A DNA stretch of 64,000 bases from the NCBI GenBank assembly GCA_965237485.1, contig CBDEFQ010000009.1:310001-374000 (forward strand). Direction: 5' to 3'. The notes below the pieces were generated by a model, which was not told the DNA's origin, searched no databases, and saw only the letters and a list, made by a program, of their open reading frames with translations. Origin of the DNA: JAAELZ01 sp965237485. GTDB taxonomy: Bacteria > Pseudomonadota > Gammaproteobacteria > Arenicellales > Poriferihabitantaceae. This document shows, in pieces, positions 44,721 to 53,811 of the stretch. The first letter of the stretch is position 1. Every line of letters begins with the position of its first letter. A program made the translations under genes and the position numbers.

Positions 44721-45905
44721 ATGGCTAACACTCCTATAAATTCAAACTTGAGTTCGTTAGGCAAATATTTTAATGCACAGCTAGAAACGCGCATCAACTT
44801 GCCTACTGAAGAAGGCTCAGCTTTGCCAAACGTGGCGTATACCAGTGAGGAATTTTATCAACTCGAACAACAAACCGTGTTTCGAAATAATTGGGTTTTC
44901 GCCGCATTTACGCATCAACTACCAGAAGTTGGTGATATGCTGCCCTGTGACGTTGGTGGCCAGCCCATCGTTATAGTTAGAGGAGAAGATCTCAAAATAC
45001 GCGCCTTTCACAATGTTTGCCGCCATCGCGGCGCGCAATTGGTGCAAGAGCCACAATCTGCGAAACGCAATTTTATTTGCCCGAATCATTCGTGGACCTA
45101 TGAATTAAACGGCAAATTAAAATCACGCCCACATTTTTACGGCGGCGGTAAGCACGATATCAACGCGCAAGATTGCCACCGTGCTGATCTAGTAGAAGTT
45201 AATTGTGATATTTGGTTTGACTGGATCTTCGTTAACGTGCAGGGCAGTGCGGGTGACTTATGTGCTTACTTAGAGCCAGTAATAGATAAATTGGCAACTT
45301 ACGATTTTTCTCAGCTGCATTTTTCCACTTCATTCGATATTGAACTCAAAGCAAATTGGAAGCTTGCAATCGAAAACTTTATCGAGCCCTATCATGTGTT
45401 TTCTTGCCACCCATGGTTAAACGATTTTGTCAGCATGCAAGAGCGTGACCCGCCGCAGTTTAAAGACCACGTTTTAAGCTGTGGATACGAATTCAAAAAA
45501 ACCGACCCTGCAAGAGGAGGCGAACTACCGTGGTTTCCAAATCTACCCGTCGACAAGCAAAACCGCGGCGACTGGTATGTGTTATTCCCCAACTTTGCAT
45601 TCGAGATATTTCCAGACCAAGTCGACGTATTCATCGCCACTCCGCTTGCGGCTAACCGCTGCCGAGAAACGATCGCGCTATACTTCAACGGTGCCGGTGC
45701 GCTTGGGAATCAATACGAAGAGGCACGAAACCACGTAATACAAAATTGGCGCGATCTAAATCATGAAGACATCGGCGTAATCGAGCGCATGCAAGCAGGG
45801 CGTTATTCAGAGGGCTTTGACGGAGGGGTGCTATCACCATACTGGGATCCAGTACAACAACATTTCGCGCGCTTAATTTACAGTTCTATTGAGCAATATT
45901 TATAG
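44721..45905 (+). CDS. Rieske-type oxygenase alpha subunit (choline/carnitine monooxygenase-like)
   Basis: 394 residues. The Rieske [2Fe-2S] site is VCRHRGAQL plus CPNHSWTYEL (C-x-H ... C-x-x-H). The mononuclear iron site is in NFIEPYHVFSCHP with the Asp contributed near NHEDIGVIERMQ. The overall order and the Glu/Asp in ENFIEPYH resemble choline, glycine betaine and carnitine monooxygenases. A separate reductase would be needed and is not in the window. Together with the GMC and TMADH-like genes it suggests oxidation of a quaternary amine. Confidence 0.85.
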   Translation: MANTPINSNLSSLGKYFNAQLETRINLPTEEGSALPNVAYTSEEFYQLEQQTVFRNNWVFAAFTHQLPEVGDMLPCDVGGQPIVIVRGEDLKIRAFHNVCRHRGAQLVQEPQSAKRNFICPNHSWTYELNGKLKSRPHFYGGGKHDINAQDCHRADLVEVNCDIWFDWIFVNVQGSAGDLCAYLEPVIDKLATYDFSQLHFSTSFDIELKANWKLAIENFIEPYHVFSCHPWLNDFVSMQERDPPQFKDHVLSCGYEFKKTDPARGGELPWFPNLPVDKQNRGDWYVLFPNFAFEIFPDQVDVFIATPLAANRCRETIALYFNGAGALGNQYEEARNHVIQNWRDLNHEDIGVIERMQAGRYSEGFDGGVLSPYWDPVQQHFARLIYSSIEQYL

Positions 45906-45938
45906 ATGACTGACTGTTGCTTCTGCGTCGTCAAGTCT

Positions 45939-46523
45939 TTACACCAACTTAATTACCGCAAATGCAAGTGCCGCTATTGCCAGCACGCCCCAGCCTAGCC
46001 ATTCTGACCAGCGACGGATAGTGTCTTCTAGGTTGTCGCCGCCAAAATGCACAATGCCGGCCACAAAAAAGAACTGCAAGCTGCGTCCAATGAGCGAGCC
46101 GATCACAAACGGCAGCCACGCCAAGCCCAATGCACCGGCGCTGATCGTGACTAATTTATAAGGGATGGGCGAAACCCCCGCCAACAGAACCAGCCAAACG
46201 CCGTATTGGGTAAACCAGTCTTTTAATTGCACCAACTTATCACCCGCATGATAAAAATCGACTATGCCCTGCCCAACTGAATCAAATAGATAAGCACCGA
46301 TTAAGTACCCAGCGATACCGCCAAGCACCGAAGTGACAGTCGTTAGCGCAGCCAAATACCAACGCCGCTCTGGCCTTGCCACCATCATCGGAGCCATCAT
46401 CAACACCACGGGCACCGGGAAGAATGAGGACTCTGCGAAACTAACGATGGCTAAATAACGCTCTGCTAAACGATGGCGCGACCATTGCAACACGTTATCG
46501 TAAAGTGAAGTGAAAATTTTCAT
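45939..46523 (-). CDS. DedA/YqaA-family membrane protein
   Basis: 194 residues with about five hydrophobic segments. The block RYLAIVSFAESSFFPVPVVL and the G-x-x-x-G-rich GGIAGYLIGAYLFDSVG, followed by PIPYKLVTISAGALG, are typical of YqaA (SNARE-associated/DedA superfamily) proteins. Members act in membrane homeostasis and probably lipid or carrier translocation. It overlaps pcm by 4 bp, forming surE-pcm-yqaA. Confidence 0.85.
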   Translation of the reverse strand: MKIFTSLYDNVLQWSRHRLAERYLAIVSFAESSFFPVPVVLMMAPMMVARPERRWYLAALTTVTSVLGGIAGYLIGAYLFDSVGQGIVDFYHAGDKLVQLKDWFTQYGVWLVLLAGVSPIPYKLVTISAGALGLAWLPFVIGSLIGRSLQFFFVAGIVHFGGDNLEDTIRRWSEWLGWGVLAIAALAFAVIKLV

Positions 46524-47185
46524 TCAGTGTGACTCACCAAAGGCACAAATTTGACGTCGGTAATAATGTATTCGCTAAAGCCAGTTGAGCTACGTTCGAT
46601 GAGTTTTAATTGCTGTTGGGCACTGGATCCAACAGGGATGACTAATTTACCGCCAACTGCCAGCTGCTTTTTTAGCGCCTCTGGCACAGCGGGCGGCGCA
46701 GCGGCAACAATAATACCGTCAAACGGCGCTTTATTTTCCCAACCCCTGTAACCATCACCCACCTTATAGGAAATATTGGTATAACCCAGCCCCTGTAAGC
46801 GCTTCTGCGCCCCGGCCGACAAGGCATCAATACACTCTACAGTAAACACCCAAGTGGCTAGTTGAGATAAAATTGCCGTTTGGTAACCGCAGCCTGTGCC
46901 GATATCCAATATACGCTTAACCGAGCCGTCGCTAACACCAAGAAGCTCTGTCATTAAGGCAACCATATAGGGCTGCGAGATGGTCTGGTTATGGCCGATA
47001 GGTAAAGGCGTGTCTTGGTAAGCGCGGTGCGCCAAAGCTTCATCCAAAAACAAATGGCGCGGCGTTTGTTCCAGCACTGCCAGCACCGCTTCATCGATAA
47101 TACCGCTGGCACGTAAGCGCTCCATTAATCGTTGACGCGTGCGCATGGAAGTCATGCCCACACCAGCGCGCGAGGCCGAACTCAT
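46520..47185 (-). CDS. pcm: Protein-L-isoaspartate O-methyltransferase
   Basis: 221 residues. AdoMet motif I is ILDIGTGCGYQTAIL; the substrate-side block is PLPIGHNQTISQPYMVALM, and GYRGWENKAPFDGIIVAAAPP follows. It repairs isoaspartyl residues in aged proteins. It overlaps surE by 4 bp, the conserved surE-pcm pairing of gammaproteobacteria. Confidence 0.96.
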   Translation of the reverse strand: MSSASRAGVGMTSMRTRQRLMERLRASGIIDEAVLAVLEQTPRHLFLDEALAHRAYQDTPLPIGHNQTISQPYMVALMTELLGVSDGSVKRILDIGTGCGYQTAILSQLATWVFTVECIDALSAGAQKRLQGLGYTNISYKVGDGYRGWENKAPFDGIIVAAAPPAVPEALKKQLAVGGKLVIPVGSSAQQQLKLIERSSTGFSEYIITDVKFVPLVSHTE

Positions 47186-47928
47186 TTATCGTCTAACCAT
47201 TGTTTAATTGCATCAATTTGCCCATGGCGGGTCATATCAATTTGCAACGGCGTAATCGAAACATAACCGTCGCGAATTGCACCAAAATCTGTGCCAATAC
47301 CGCCGTCATCAGATTTTCCTGCTGGGCCGATCCAAAACACTTCTTTACCACGTGGGTCGATAGCAGGAATCATCGTCTGTGAAGGGTGTCGACGCCCTAA
47401 GCGCGTAACCTTTATGCCCTTAATGCTATCAAACGGCAAGTCTGGAACGTTTATATTGAGAATAGTACCGCCTGCCAAAGGCTGCGCTTGCAGCTTCATT
47501 AATATGTTTGCAGTAACTTTAGCGGCCGCGACATAATTTTGTTCTTTCCTTCCAGCAAGCGATACGGCAATTGCGGGCAGCCCCAAATTACGGCCCTCAA
47601 TCGCCGCGGCGACCGTGCCAGAATAAAGCGTGTCGTCCCCTAGATTTGAACCCGCGTTGATGCCAGAAATTACCATATCAGGCACTTCTTCAAGCAACCC
47701 GGTTAACGCCATATGTACGCAATCGGCAGGCGTGCCATTTACAGCAAAGCTGCGCTTGCCTACTTTGGTTGCGCACAAAGGGCGTGACAAAGTCAAAGAA
47801 TTACTCGCACCGCTATGATTTTGCTCAGGCGCAACAACAGTTAAAGACCCGCTATTTTCAAGCGCACGCTGCAATGCCGCAAGGCCAGGCGCCAAATAGC
47901 CATCGTCATTGCTTAGCAAAATTTTCAT
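47182..47928 (-). CDS. surE: 5'/3'-nucleotidase SurE
   Basis: 248 residues. The metal-binding motif is ILLSNDDGYLAPG, with further conserved blocks HSGASNSLTLSRPL, NGTPADCVHMAL and VSGINAGSNLGDD. It dephosphorylates nucleoside monophosphates and short polyphosphates. First gene of the surE-pcm-yqaA series. Confidence 0.96.
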   Translation of the reverse strand: MKILLSNDDGYLAPGLAALQRALENSGSLTVVAPEQNHSGASNSLTLSRPLCATKVGKRSFAVNGTPADCVHMALTGLLEEVPDMVISGINAGSNLGDDTLYSGTVAAAIEGRNLGLPAIAVSLAGRKEQNYVAAAKVTANILMKLQAQPLAGGTILNINVPDLPFDSIKGIKVTRLGRRHPSQTMIPAIDPRGKEVFWIGPAGKSDDGGIGTDFGAIRDGYVSITPLQIDMTRHGQIDAIKQWLDDK

Positions 47929-48026
47929 GGCGCACTTATACCTCTAGCCGTTTAAAATGTCACGGTTGTATAATATTTATTTTCAGCCAATTGAACAATC
48001 GACCCAGCATCTTGTCCCTATCTTTT

Positions 48027-48458
48027 ATGTTACTTATTTCAATATTCCGCAAAGCTTTGGCTATCATCGCGCTAGCCATAGGCATCTCTAAACTTGTCAG
48101 TGCTGAAGTCATCGATATTGATAATGACCGACTTGAAGCGTTAATTGAACAGGGCACTCCCATCATTGACATTAGACGCGTGGATGAATGGCGCCAATTA
48201 GGCGTGATCGACAACAGCCACCCCCTTACTTTTTTTGACCAGTCCGGTAGCTACGACGCGGAACAATGGCTAGACGACGCCGCGCAAATCACCTCAAAAG
48301 AGCAAGCATTGGTTCTGATTTGTTTACATGGCACGCGCAGTAAAATAGTCGCTAACTGGCTTAGCGATCAAGCCGGGTATTCCATCGTTTATAATGTGCG
48401 AAGAGGTATAAATCACTGGATAAAAAACGACAAGCCCACGACAGCATATGATAATTAG
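48027..48458 (+). CDS. Rhodanese-like domain protein with signal peptide
   Basis: 143 residues. An N-terminal signal peptide (RKALAIIALAIGISKLVSA) precedes a rhodanese fold with PIIDIRRVDEWRQLGVIDNS. The active-site loop is ICLHGTRSKIVA, where the Cys is in the expected place. Periplasmic sulfur transfer or phosphatase-like activity is possible. I choose the ATG at 48027 because it places the signal peptide at the start. The gene stands alone, divergent from surE. Confidence 0.8.
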   Translation: MLLISIFRKALAIIALAIGISKLVSAEVIDIDNDRLEALIEQGTPIIDIRRVDEWRQLGVIDNSHPLTFFDQSGSYDAEQWLDDAAQITSKEQALVLICLHGTRSKIVANWLSDQAGYSIVYNVRRGINHWIKNDKPTTAYDN

Positions 48459-48609
48459 CCTGAGAAATTAAATGGGGATGAAAACTCGCTTAAGGTTGAA
48501 GTAAAATACCGCAATAATCCGCACAGGATGCGTAATAGAATGCATTATTTTGCTTAATGGAATCACTAAACCATATCGAGAAAACCCCCTTACAACGATT
48601 TGAATCATT

Positions 48610-49599
48610 GTGACTGACAAACTACAAACCCAGAACAAACACACTTTAGATACATTCTTGGCTGTTCAAGACGCATTGAGCCAGCTGATCATTGGACAGC
48701 CTGCGCTGGTGAACCGTCTTTTGATTACCTTAATTAGCGATGGTCATTTGCTAGTTGAAGGCGCACCGGGGCTAGCTAAGACTCGGGCAATCAAAACCCT
48801 AGCGGGCTTCATAGAAGGTGATTTCCAGCGCGTTCAATTCACTCCAGATTTATTGCCAGCGGATTTAACAGGCACGGAAATATATCAAGCCAATCAGGCT
48901 GATTTCACCTTTAAGCCTGGCCCTCTTTTTCATAATATTATTCTTGCTGATGAAGTTAATCGCGCATCTGCAAAGGTGCAATCAGCGCTACTTGAGGCGA
49001 TGGCCGAGCGACAAATCACCATTGGACAGACCACCCATAAACTACCCGAACTGTTTATGGTTATGGCCACGCAGAACCCCATTGAGCAAGAAGGCACTTT
49101 TCCACTTCCCGAAGCGCAGCTAGACCGATTCTTACTGCACGTAAATGTTGGTTACCCCAGTGCAGAAGATGAGTTAGCCATCCTTAGGCTGACTCAGCAA
49201 GAAGCCGCTGCGCCGGATATGCAGAACATCAAACAACTTCTCACCGCTGAATTGGTTGCGAGCGCGAAGCAGCTTACTTTAGACACGCATATGAGCGAGT
49301 CTGTAGAGCAATATATAGTGCAGATAGTGCATGCCACACGCAAACCAGAATTGTTTAACCAAGAGCTGGCGGATTGGATTGAATTTGGCGCAAGCCCTCG
49401 CGGAACCCTAGCACTTAATCGAGCCGCGCGCGCGCATGCATGGCTGGCCGGGCAAGACTATGTTACACCTGACGACGTTCAAGCCATCGCCCATGACGCT
49501 TTGCGCCACCGCTTAATTTTGTCATATGAAGCGCAGTCGCAAGGTGTTAGCAGCGATGAATTTATTGATCAGCTTTTAGCCAGCGTTGCAGTGGCATAG
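48610..49599 (+). CDS. MoxR-family AAA+ ATPase
   Basis: 329 residues. Walker A is EGAPGLAKTRAIKTL, Walker B is NIILADEVNRASAKVQSALLEAMAE, and sensor 1 is MVMATQNPIEQEGTFPLPEAQLDRF. This is the MoxR type, a chaperone-like ATPase that works with VWA proteins. GTG start at 48610. It opens a six-gene operon with DUF58, DUF4381, two VWA proteins and BatD, spacing from 28 bp down to overlaps. Confidence 0.93.
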   Translation: MTDKLQTQNKHTLDTFLAVQDALSQLIIGQPALVNRLLITLISDGHLLVEGAPGLAKTRAIKTLAGFIEGDFQRVQFTPDLLPADLTGTEIYQANQADFTFKPGPLFHNIILADEVNRASAKVQSALLEAMAERQITIGQTTHKLPELFMVMATQNPIEQEGTFPLPEAQLDRFLLHVNVGYPSAEDELAILRLTQQEAAAPDMQNIKQLLTAELVASAKQLTLDTHMSESVEQYIVQIVHATRKPELFNQELADWIEFGASPRGTLALNRAARAHAWLAGQDYVTPDDVQAIAHDALRHRLILSYEAQSQGVSSDEFIDQLLASVAVA

Positions 49600-49627
49600 C
49601 CCTGTCAAATAGCGATATTCTTTACGC

Positions 49628-50599
49628 TTGAAGCATACAACAAACAGCAATGTAACATCGCAATCGGGCATTTTCGCTGGTGTAGCTGAACTGGCGGCCT
49701 TCGGGCAACGCATTTCCAAACAAAATTTGGGAGCGAGACAACTGTCACGCACCTTTCTTTCTGGGCAATACGCTTCACACTTTCGTGGCCGCGGAATGGA
49801 CTATCTTGAAACACGCCCTTATACGGAAGGTGACGACATCAGAAGCATCGATTGGCGCGTGACTGCGCGTAGCGGAAAAATGCACAGTAAAGTATTCATA
49901 GAAGAACGCGATCGGCCCATCCTGCTGTTAGGCGATTTTTCTTCATCGATGTATTTTGGAACGCGTAAGGCATTCAAATCTGTAGTCGCCGCCCGTATTG
50001 GCGCTGCCTTAGCATTCTCCGGCATCAAACGTGGCGACCGTGTGGGATGTATCATTCAAGGCGTGAATGAATCATTCGATTTACGCCCTAAAGGCGGTCG
50101 CAGTCATACCATGCGGGTGCTAAAAGCCTTATCCGATGCGACAAAGCTTCCAAATTTAGAGAACTCACTTTCCTCTGCGCGCAGCCTCGATCACTTACTG
50201 GCCCAAGCTAATCGAGGTGTGCCTACTGGCAGTACCGTTATTTTATTGAGCGATTTTTATCAAGATACCGCGCTGTTTCACAAATCGTTATTTAGCTTGG
50301 CGCAACGTGCAGACATCATCGGCTTTCATCTATTCGATCCATTGGAGCAACAGTTGCCTTTGGCGCGTAATGTGCCGCTTAGCGATGGCAACAAACGCAT
50401 CCAAGTCTACACCCAAAAGAAAGATCAACTGGCTCAGAAACAACGCTTTGAGCACTGGTGTAAACAACTCAAAACGCTATTCGAAAAACTAGGTCAAGTC
50501 CTAGTGCATGTCAGCACCGAACAAGATTTAAGCACTGTATTGGCAGGCAAGCAACAACTCAGCGTTGTAAAAAAACCATCCCCGAAGCGTAATGGATGA
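49628..50599 (+). CDS. DUF58 protein (MoxR/Bat operon)
   Basis: 323 residues. The DUF58 core is RGRGMDYLETRPYTEGDDIR then SIDWRVTARSGKMHSKVF, followed by a vWA-like region starting LLLGDFSSSMYFGT. DUF58 proteins are constant companions of MoxR ATPases. The frame starts at a TTG (49628); no ATG is available before the conserved core. It overlaps the next gene by 8 bp. Confidence 0.88.
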   Translation: MKHTTNSNVTSQSGIFAGVAELAAFGQRISKQNLGARQLSRTFLSGQYASHFRGRGMDYLETRPYTEGDDIRSIDWRVTARSGKMHSKVFIEERDRPILLLGDFSSSMYFGTRKAFKSVVAARIGAALAFSGIKRGDRVGCIIQGVNESFDLRPKGGRSHTMRVLKALSDATKLPNLENSLSSARSLDHLLAQANRGVPTGSTVILLSDFYQDTALFHKSLFSLAQRADIIGFHLFDPLEQQLPLARNVPLSDGNKRIQVYTQKKDQLAQKQRFEHWCKQLKTLFEKLGQVLVHVSTEQDLSTVLAGKQQLSVVKKPSPKRNG

Positions 50600-51104
50600 A
50601 CAAACGCTGGCCTTACTAGCGCAGCTAAAGGACATTCATGCTCCTGCAAATCCAAGTTGGTGGCCACCTGCTCCTGGTTGGTGGCTATTGGCTATTTTAC
50701 TGATTTTCTTGGTTTACCAAATTGTAATGTTCTTCTTTGCAAAAAGATACTCCATCAAGCATCAACAATTTGCGCTAAAAAAAATCGAACGTATTGAAGG
50801 CCAACTTCACCAACACCCCGCAAGCTGGGGACATCACCAAATCTCGTCACTAATGAAGCGCGTTGCAATTGAGGCTTTTCCAGAGCGTGGGGTTGCCGCT
50901 TTGACAAGTGACAATTGGACGGCATTTCTTGCGCAAACTGCGCCCACAAACTCTACTTTTGATGCCGCTTCACTTGGACAGTCTCAACAAGCAGGTTATC
51001 AAAACCAACCACAAAAAGTGAGTGCTGAGATCTTTGAAGATTGTAAAGCGTGGATTCAAGCTAATTACCTACCGATAATAAAGAGAGCCACCAAGCATGA
51101 TTGA
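50592..51104 (+). CDS. DUF4381 membrane protein (MoxR/Bat operon)
   Basis: 170 residues. LAQLKDIHAPANPSWWPPAP followed by GWWLLAILLIFLVYQIVMFFF is the N-terminal DUF4381 signature with a single membrane helix. The rest is a cytoplasmic helical domain. It overlaps both neighbours by 8 bp, showing tight coupling within the operon. Confidence 0.87.
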   Translation: MDEQTLALLAQLKDIHAPANPSWWPPAPGWWLLAILLIFLVYQIVMFFFAKRYSIKHQQFALKKIERIEGQLHQHPASWGHHQISSLMKRVAIEAFPERGVAALTSDNWTAFLAQTAPTNSTFDAASLGQSQQAGYQNQPQKVSAEIFEDCKAWIQANYLPIIKRATKHD

Positions 51105-52080
51105 GTTTGAATGGAAATGGGCTTTGCTAAGCTTGCCATTGCCGTTATTTATCTATTATTTTGTACCGCCTGCAAAACGGTTTTTTAGTGCACTAAAAGT
51201 ACCCTTTTTTGAACAGTTTACCCACGCGCAAGAAAATGATCGCACTTGGCACAGGCGCGGTTATACCGCACTGTGTGCTCTGGCTTGGTGCACTTTAGTA
51301 TTGGCGGCGGCGCGACCGCAACTGGCAGGTGAACCCATCGCACAACCCTTAGAAGGTCGTGACTTGATGCTGGCTGTCGATCTGTCTAGCAGCATGCAAC
51401 AAAAAGACATGGTTATTAATGGGCAGCGGCGCGACCGATTAGAAATGGTTAAATGGGTTGCAGGTGAATTTATTGATAGGCGCATCGGTGACCGTCTTGG
51501 CCTGATATTATTTGGCAGCAACGCCTACCTGCAAACCCCGCTCACTTTAGATCACCGTACGGTAAAAACCCAGCTTTTAGAATCGGTGATTGGCTTAGCA
51601 GGTGATAAAACGGCCATCGGCGATGCCATCGGCTTAGCGGTGAAACGACTTCTAGAGCGCAGTGATGGCGGAAAAATTTTGATATTGTTAACCGACGGCG
51701 ATAACACCGCAGGTGAATTTTCGCCCCAACAGGCGGCCGCTTTAGCGCAACAGATTGAACTTAAAATTTACACCATCGGCATTGGAACAGACTATGTCGG
51801 CACCTTTGGCATTCGTCGATCAGGCATTGATGAGGTAACCTTACAAGAAATATCACAACAAACCGGAGGCCGATATTTTAGGGCGACGGATGCTAAATCT
51901 CTGGCGCAAATATACAAATATATTGATGAACTCGAACCTATCGCACAACAGGTAGAAAGCCTTCGGCCCATCAAAGAGCTATATTATTGGCCTGGCGCAG
52001 TAGCGCTACTGATTGCATTAAGTTTGTTGTTGTTCTACGGTAGTTCTACATCACGAAACCCTTCTCGAATAGTGCCATAA
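51097..52080 (+). CDS. batA: BatA-type VWA membrane protein
   Basis: 327 residues. Two N-terminal hydrophobic segments lead to a VWA domain whose MIDAS is intact (LMLAVDLSSSMQQKDM, D-x-S-x-S; TDGDNTAGEF for the distal Asp). A C-terminal membrane helix (WPGAVALLIALSLLLF) follows. VWA proteins of this operon are thought to form a periplasm-facing complex in oxidative or envelope stress. Three bases separate it from the next gene. Confidence 0.9.
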   Translation: MIEFEWKWALLSLPLPLFIYYFVPPAKRFFSALKVPFFEQFTHAQENDRTWHRRGYTALCALAWCTLVLAAARPQLAGEPIAQPLEGRDLMLAVDLSSSMQQKDMVINGQRRDRLEMVKWVAGEFIDRRIGDRLGLILFGSNAYLQTPLTLDHRTVKTQLLESVIGLAGDKTAIGDAIGLAVKRLLERSDGGKILILLTDGDNTAGEFSPQQAAALAQQIELKIYTIGIGTDYVGTFGIRRSGIDEVTLQEISQQTGGRYFRATDAKSLAQIYKYIDELEPIAQQVESLRPIKELYYWPGAVALLIALSLLLFYGSSTSRNPSRIVP

Positions 52081-52083
52081 GCA

Positions 52084-53811
52084 ATGATGGAGTTTTTCTC
52101 ACACTTCCACTTCTTAAGGCCACTATTCTTGCTAGCCATTCCGATAGCTGCGTTCATTTTATGGAGGCAATACGCCAGACGCGAACAAGGCGCTGACCTA
52201 CTTGATTTATGTGACCCCCATTTGCTACCTGCAGTGATTGATTCACAAGGTGGCAGTGGAAACCTACTAAACACCAAGCGTATAGCCATCACCCTCTTCG
52301 CATTACTCACCTTACTAAGTGCCGGCTTAGCCGGCCCCACATGGGACAAAAAACCGGTACCTCTGTTAGAGCCGCAAAATGCCCGGGTGGTGGTTTGGGG
52401 TTTAGCACCCAGCATGGCGAAAACCGATTTGGCCCCTTCACGTTTTGCTCGTGCGCAGTTTAAAGCCATGGATCTAATACGCTCGTCGCCGTCTTTATTG
52501 CAAGCCTTGGTAATTTACTCCGGTGATGCGTTTGTGGTCTCTCCCTTAAGCGATGACCACAACACCATTTTGAATTTGCTCAAGGCCGTGGCGATGGATA
52601 CCCTGCCTACGACAGGTAATCGCGCGGACAAGGGCTTGGAGAGAGCCGCGTTGCTGCTTGATCAACCGTCGATTGCCTATAAAGAAGTGGTGTTAGTTAC
52701 CGATTCTGCCTCCCCGCTTGCGCTATCAACGGCGCAACAGTTAAGCGCTAATAATATAAACGTATCCGTGCTTTCAGTGAACAAAGCAGACGCGAGTAAC
52801 ACACAAGTGCTTAAGGCTATCGCTAAAACCGGCAATGGTACCTACACCAACTTACAACTTAATAATGACGACATTGACGCGCTTAACGCGAAATTACAGC
52901 GTGCGGCTGCATTAAGCTTAAATATACAGCGGCGCAGCCAAAACCAGTTTGGTGCGCAAGAATATAAAGACAACGGTGTATGGTTGCTACTTGTTGTCTT
53001 AGCAACCAGCAGCTTACTGTTTCGGCGTGGCTGGTTAATGTGTTTAGCTTTATTGCCGCTTGGCTTAATTCCCCACCCGGCTTACGCACTTAAGTGGCAA
53101 GACTTATGGCAACGCCAAGAACAACAAGCAGCACAGCAGTACCACACAGGGGCGTTTAAAGAAGTACTAACTAAATCAGCCCCGCATTGGCAAGCTGTTG
53201 CAGCCTATCGAAGTGATGATTTCGAAGCGGCATCGGCTTACTTAGAGGGTCTAAAAGAGCCAAATTCGTACTACAATCGAGGCAATGCTTACGCCAAACA
53301 AGGCAATTTTGAAGAAGCCTTGGCGGCTTATAATAAAGTATTAGAAGAAGACTCAAAGTTCAGCGATGCCGAACATAATCGACAAATCGTTGAAAAGATA
53401 TTGGAGCAACAGCAAAACTCAGAGCAGCAACAATCTGAGGATTCAGACCAACAAAAAGGCGAGCAAGAGCAAGAAAACCAAGGCGAAAACACTGACAGTT
53501 CTGAGCAACAAGAGGTGAGCGACCAAAACCAACAAAGCAAGGGTCAGCAGCAGGGCGAATCAGAACAAAGTGATGAATCTGATCAAGACACTCAATCTAA
53601 AGAGCAACAGCTTAGCGAAGCCAGTGATAATGAAGAAGAACAAGAGCCGGATGAGCAACAGACTGTACAAGCGCAGGCTGAACAGATTAAATCTGAAGAT
53701 CAGCAAGCACTAGAGCAGTGGCTGCGAAAACTACCGGACAATCCAGGTGCATTGCTAAAAAGAAAATTTAAGGTACAACATCAGCGACGCTGGCAATCGA
53801 ACTCACAATGA
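52084..53811 (+). CDS. BatB/BatC fusion: VWA plus TPR protein with Gln/Glu-rich tail
   Basis: 575 residues. Two N-terminal membrane segments and a VWA domain (residues about 90-290) are followed by a third membrane segment, a TPR unit (YYNRGNAYAKQGNFEEALAAY) and a long Gln/Glu/Ser-rich low-complexity region (about 440-545). It ends EQWLRKLPDNPGALLKRKFK, as in BatC-type proteins. The MIDAS is degenerate: where DLSxS is expected the sequence reads WGLAPSMAKTD. It overlaps the BatD gene by 4 bp. Confidence 0.88.
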   Translation: MMEFFSHFHFLRPLFLLAIPIAAFILWRQYARREQGADLLDLCDPHLLPAVIDSQGGSGNLLNTKRIAITLFALLTLLSAGLAGPTWDKKPVPLLEPQNARVVVWGLAPSMAKTDLAPSRFARAQFKAMDLIRSSPSLLQALVIYSGDAFVVSPLSDDHNTILNLLKAVAMDTLPTTGNRADKGLERAALLLDQPSIAYKEVVLVTDSASPLALSTAQQLSANNINVSVLSVNKADASNTQVLKAIAKTGNGTYTNLQLNNDDIDALNAKLQRAAALSLNIQRRSQNQFGAQEYKDNGVWLLLVVLATSSLLFRRGWLMCLALLPLGLIPHPAYALKWQDLWQRQEQQAAQQYHTGAFKEVLTKSAPHWQAVAAYRSDDFEAASAYLEGLKEPNSYYNRGNAYAKQGNFEEALAAYNKVLEEDSKFSDAEHNRQIVEKILEQQQNSEQQQSEDSDQQKGEQEQENQGENTDSSEQQEVSDQNQQSKGQQQGESEQSDESDQDTQSKEQQLSEASDNEEEQEPDEQQTVQAQAEQIKSEDQQALEQWLRKLPDNPGALLKRKFKVQHQRRWQSNSQ

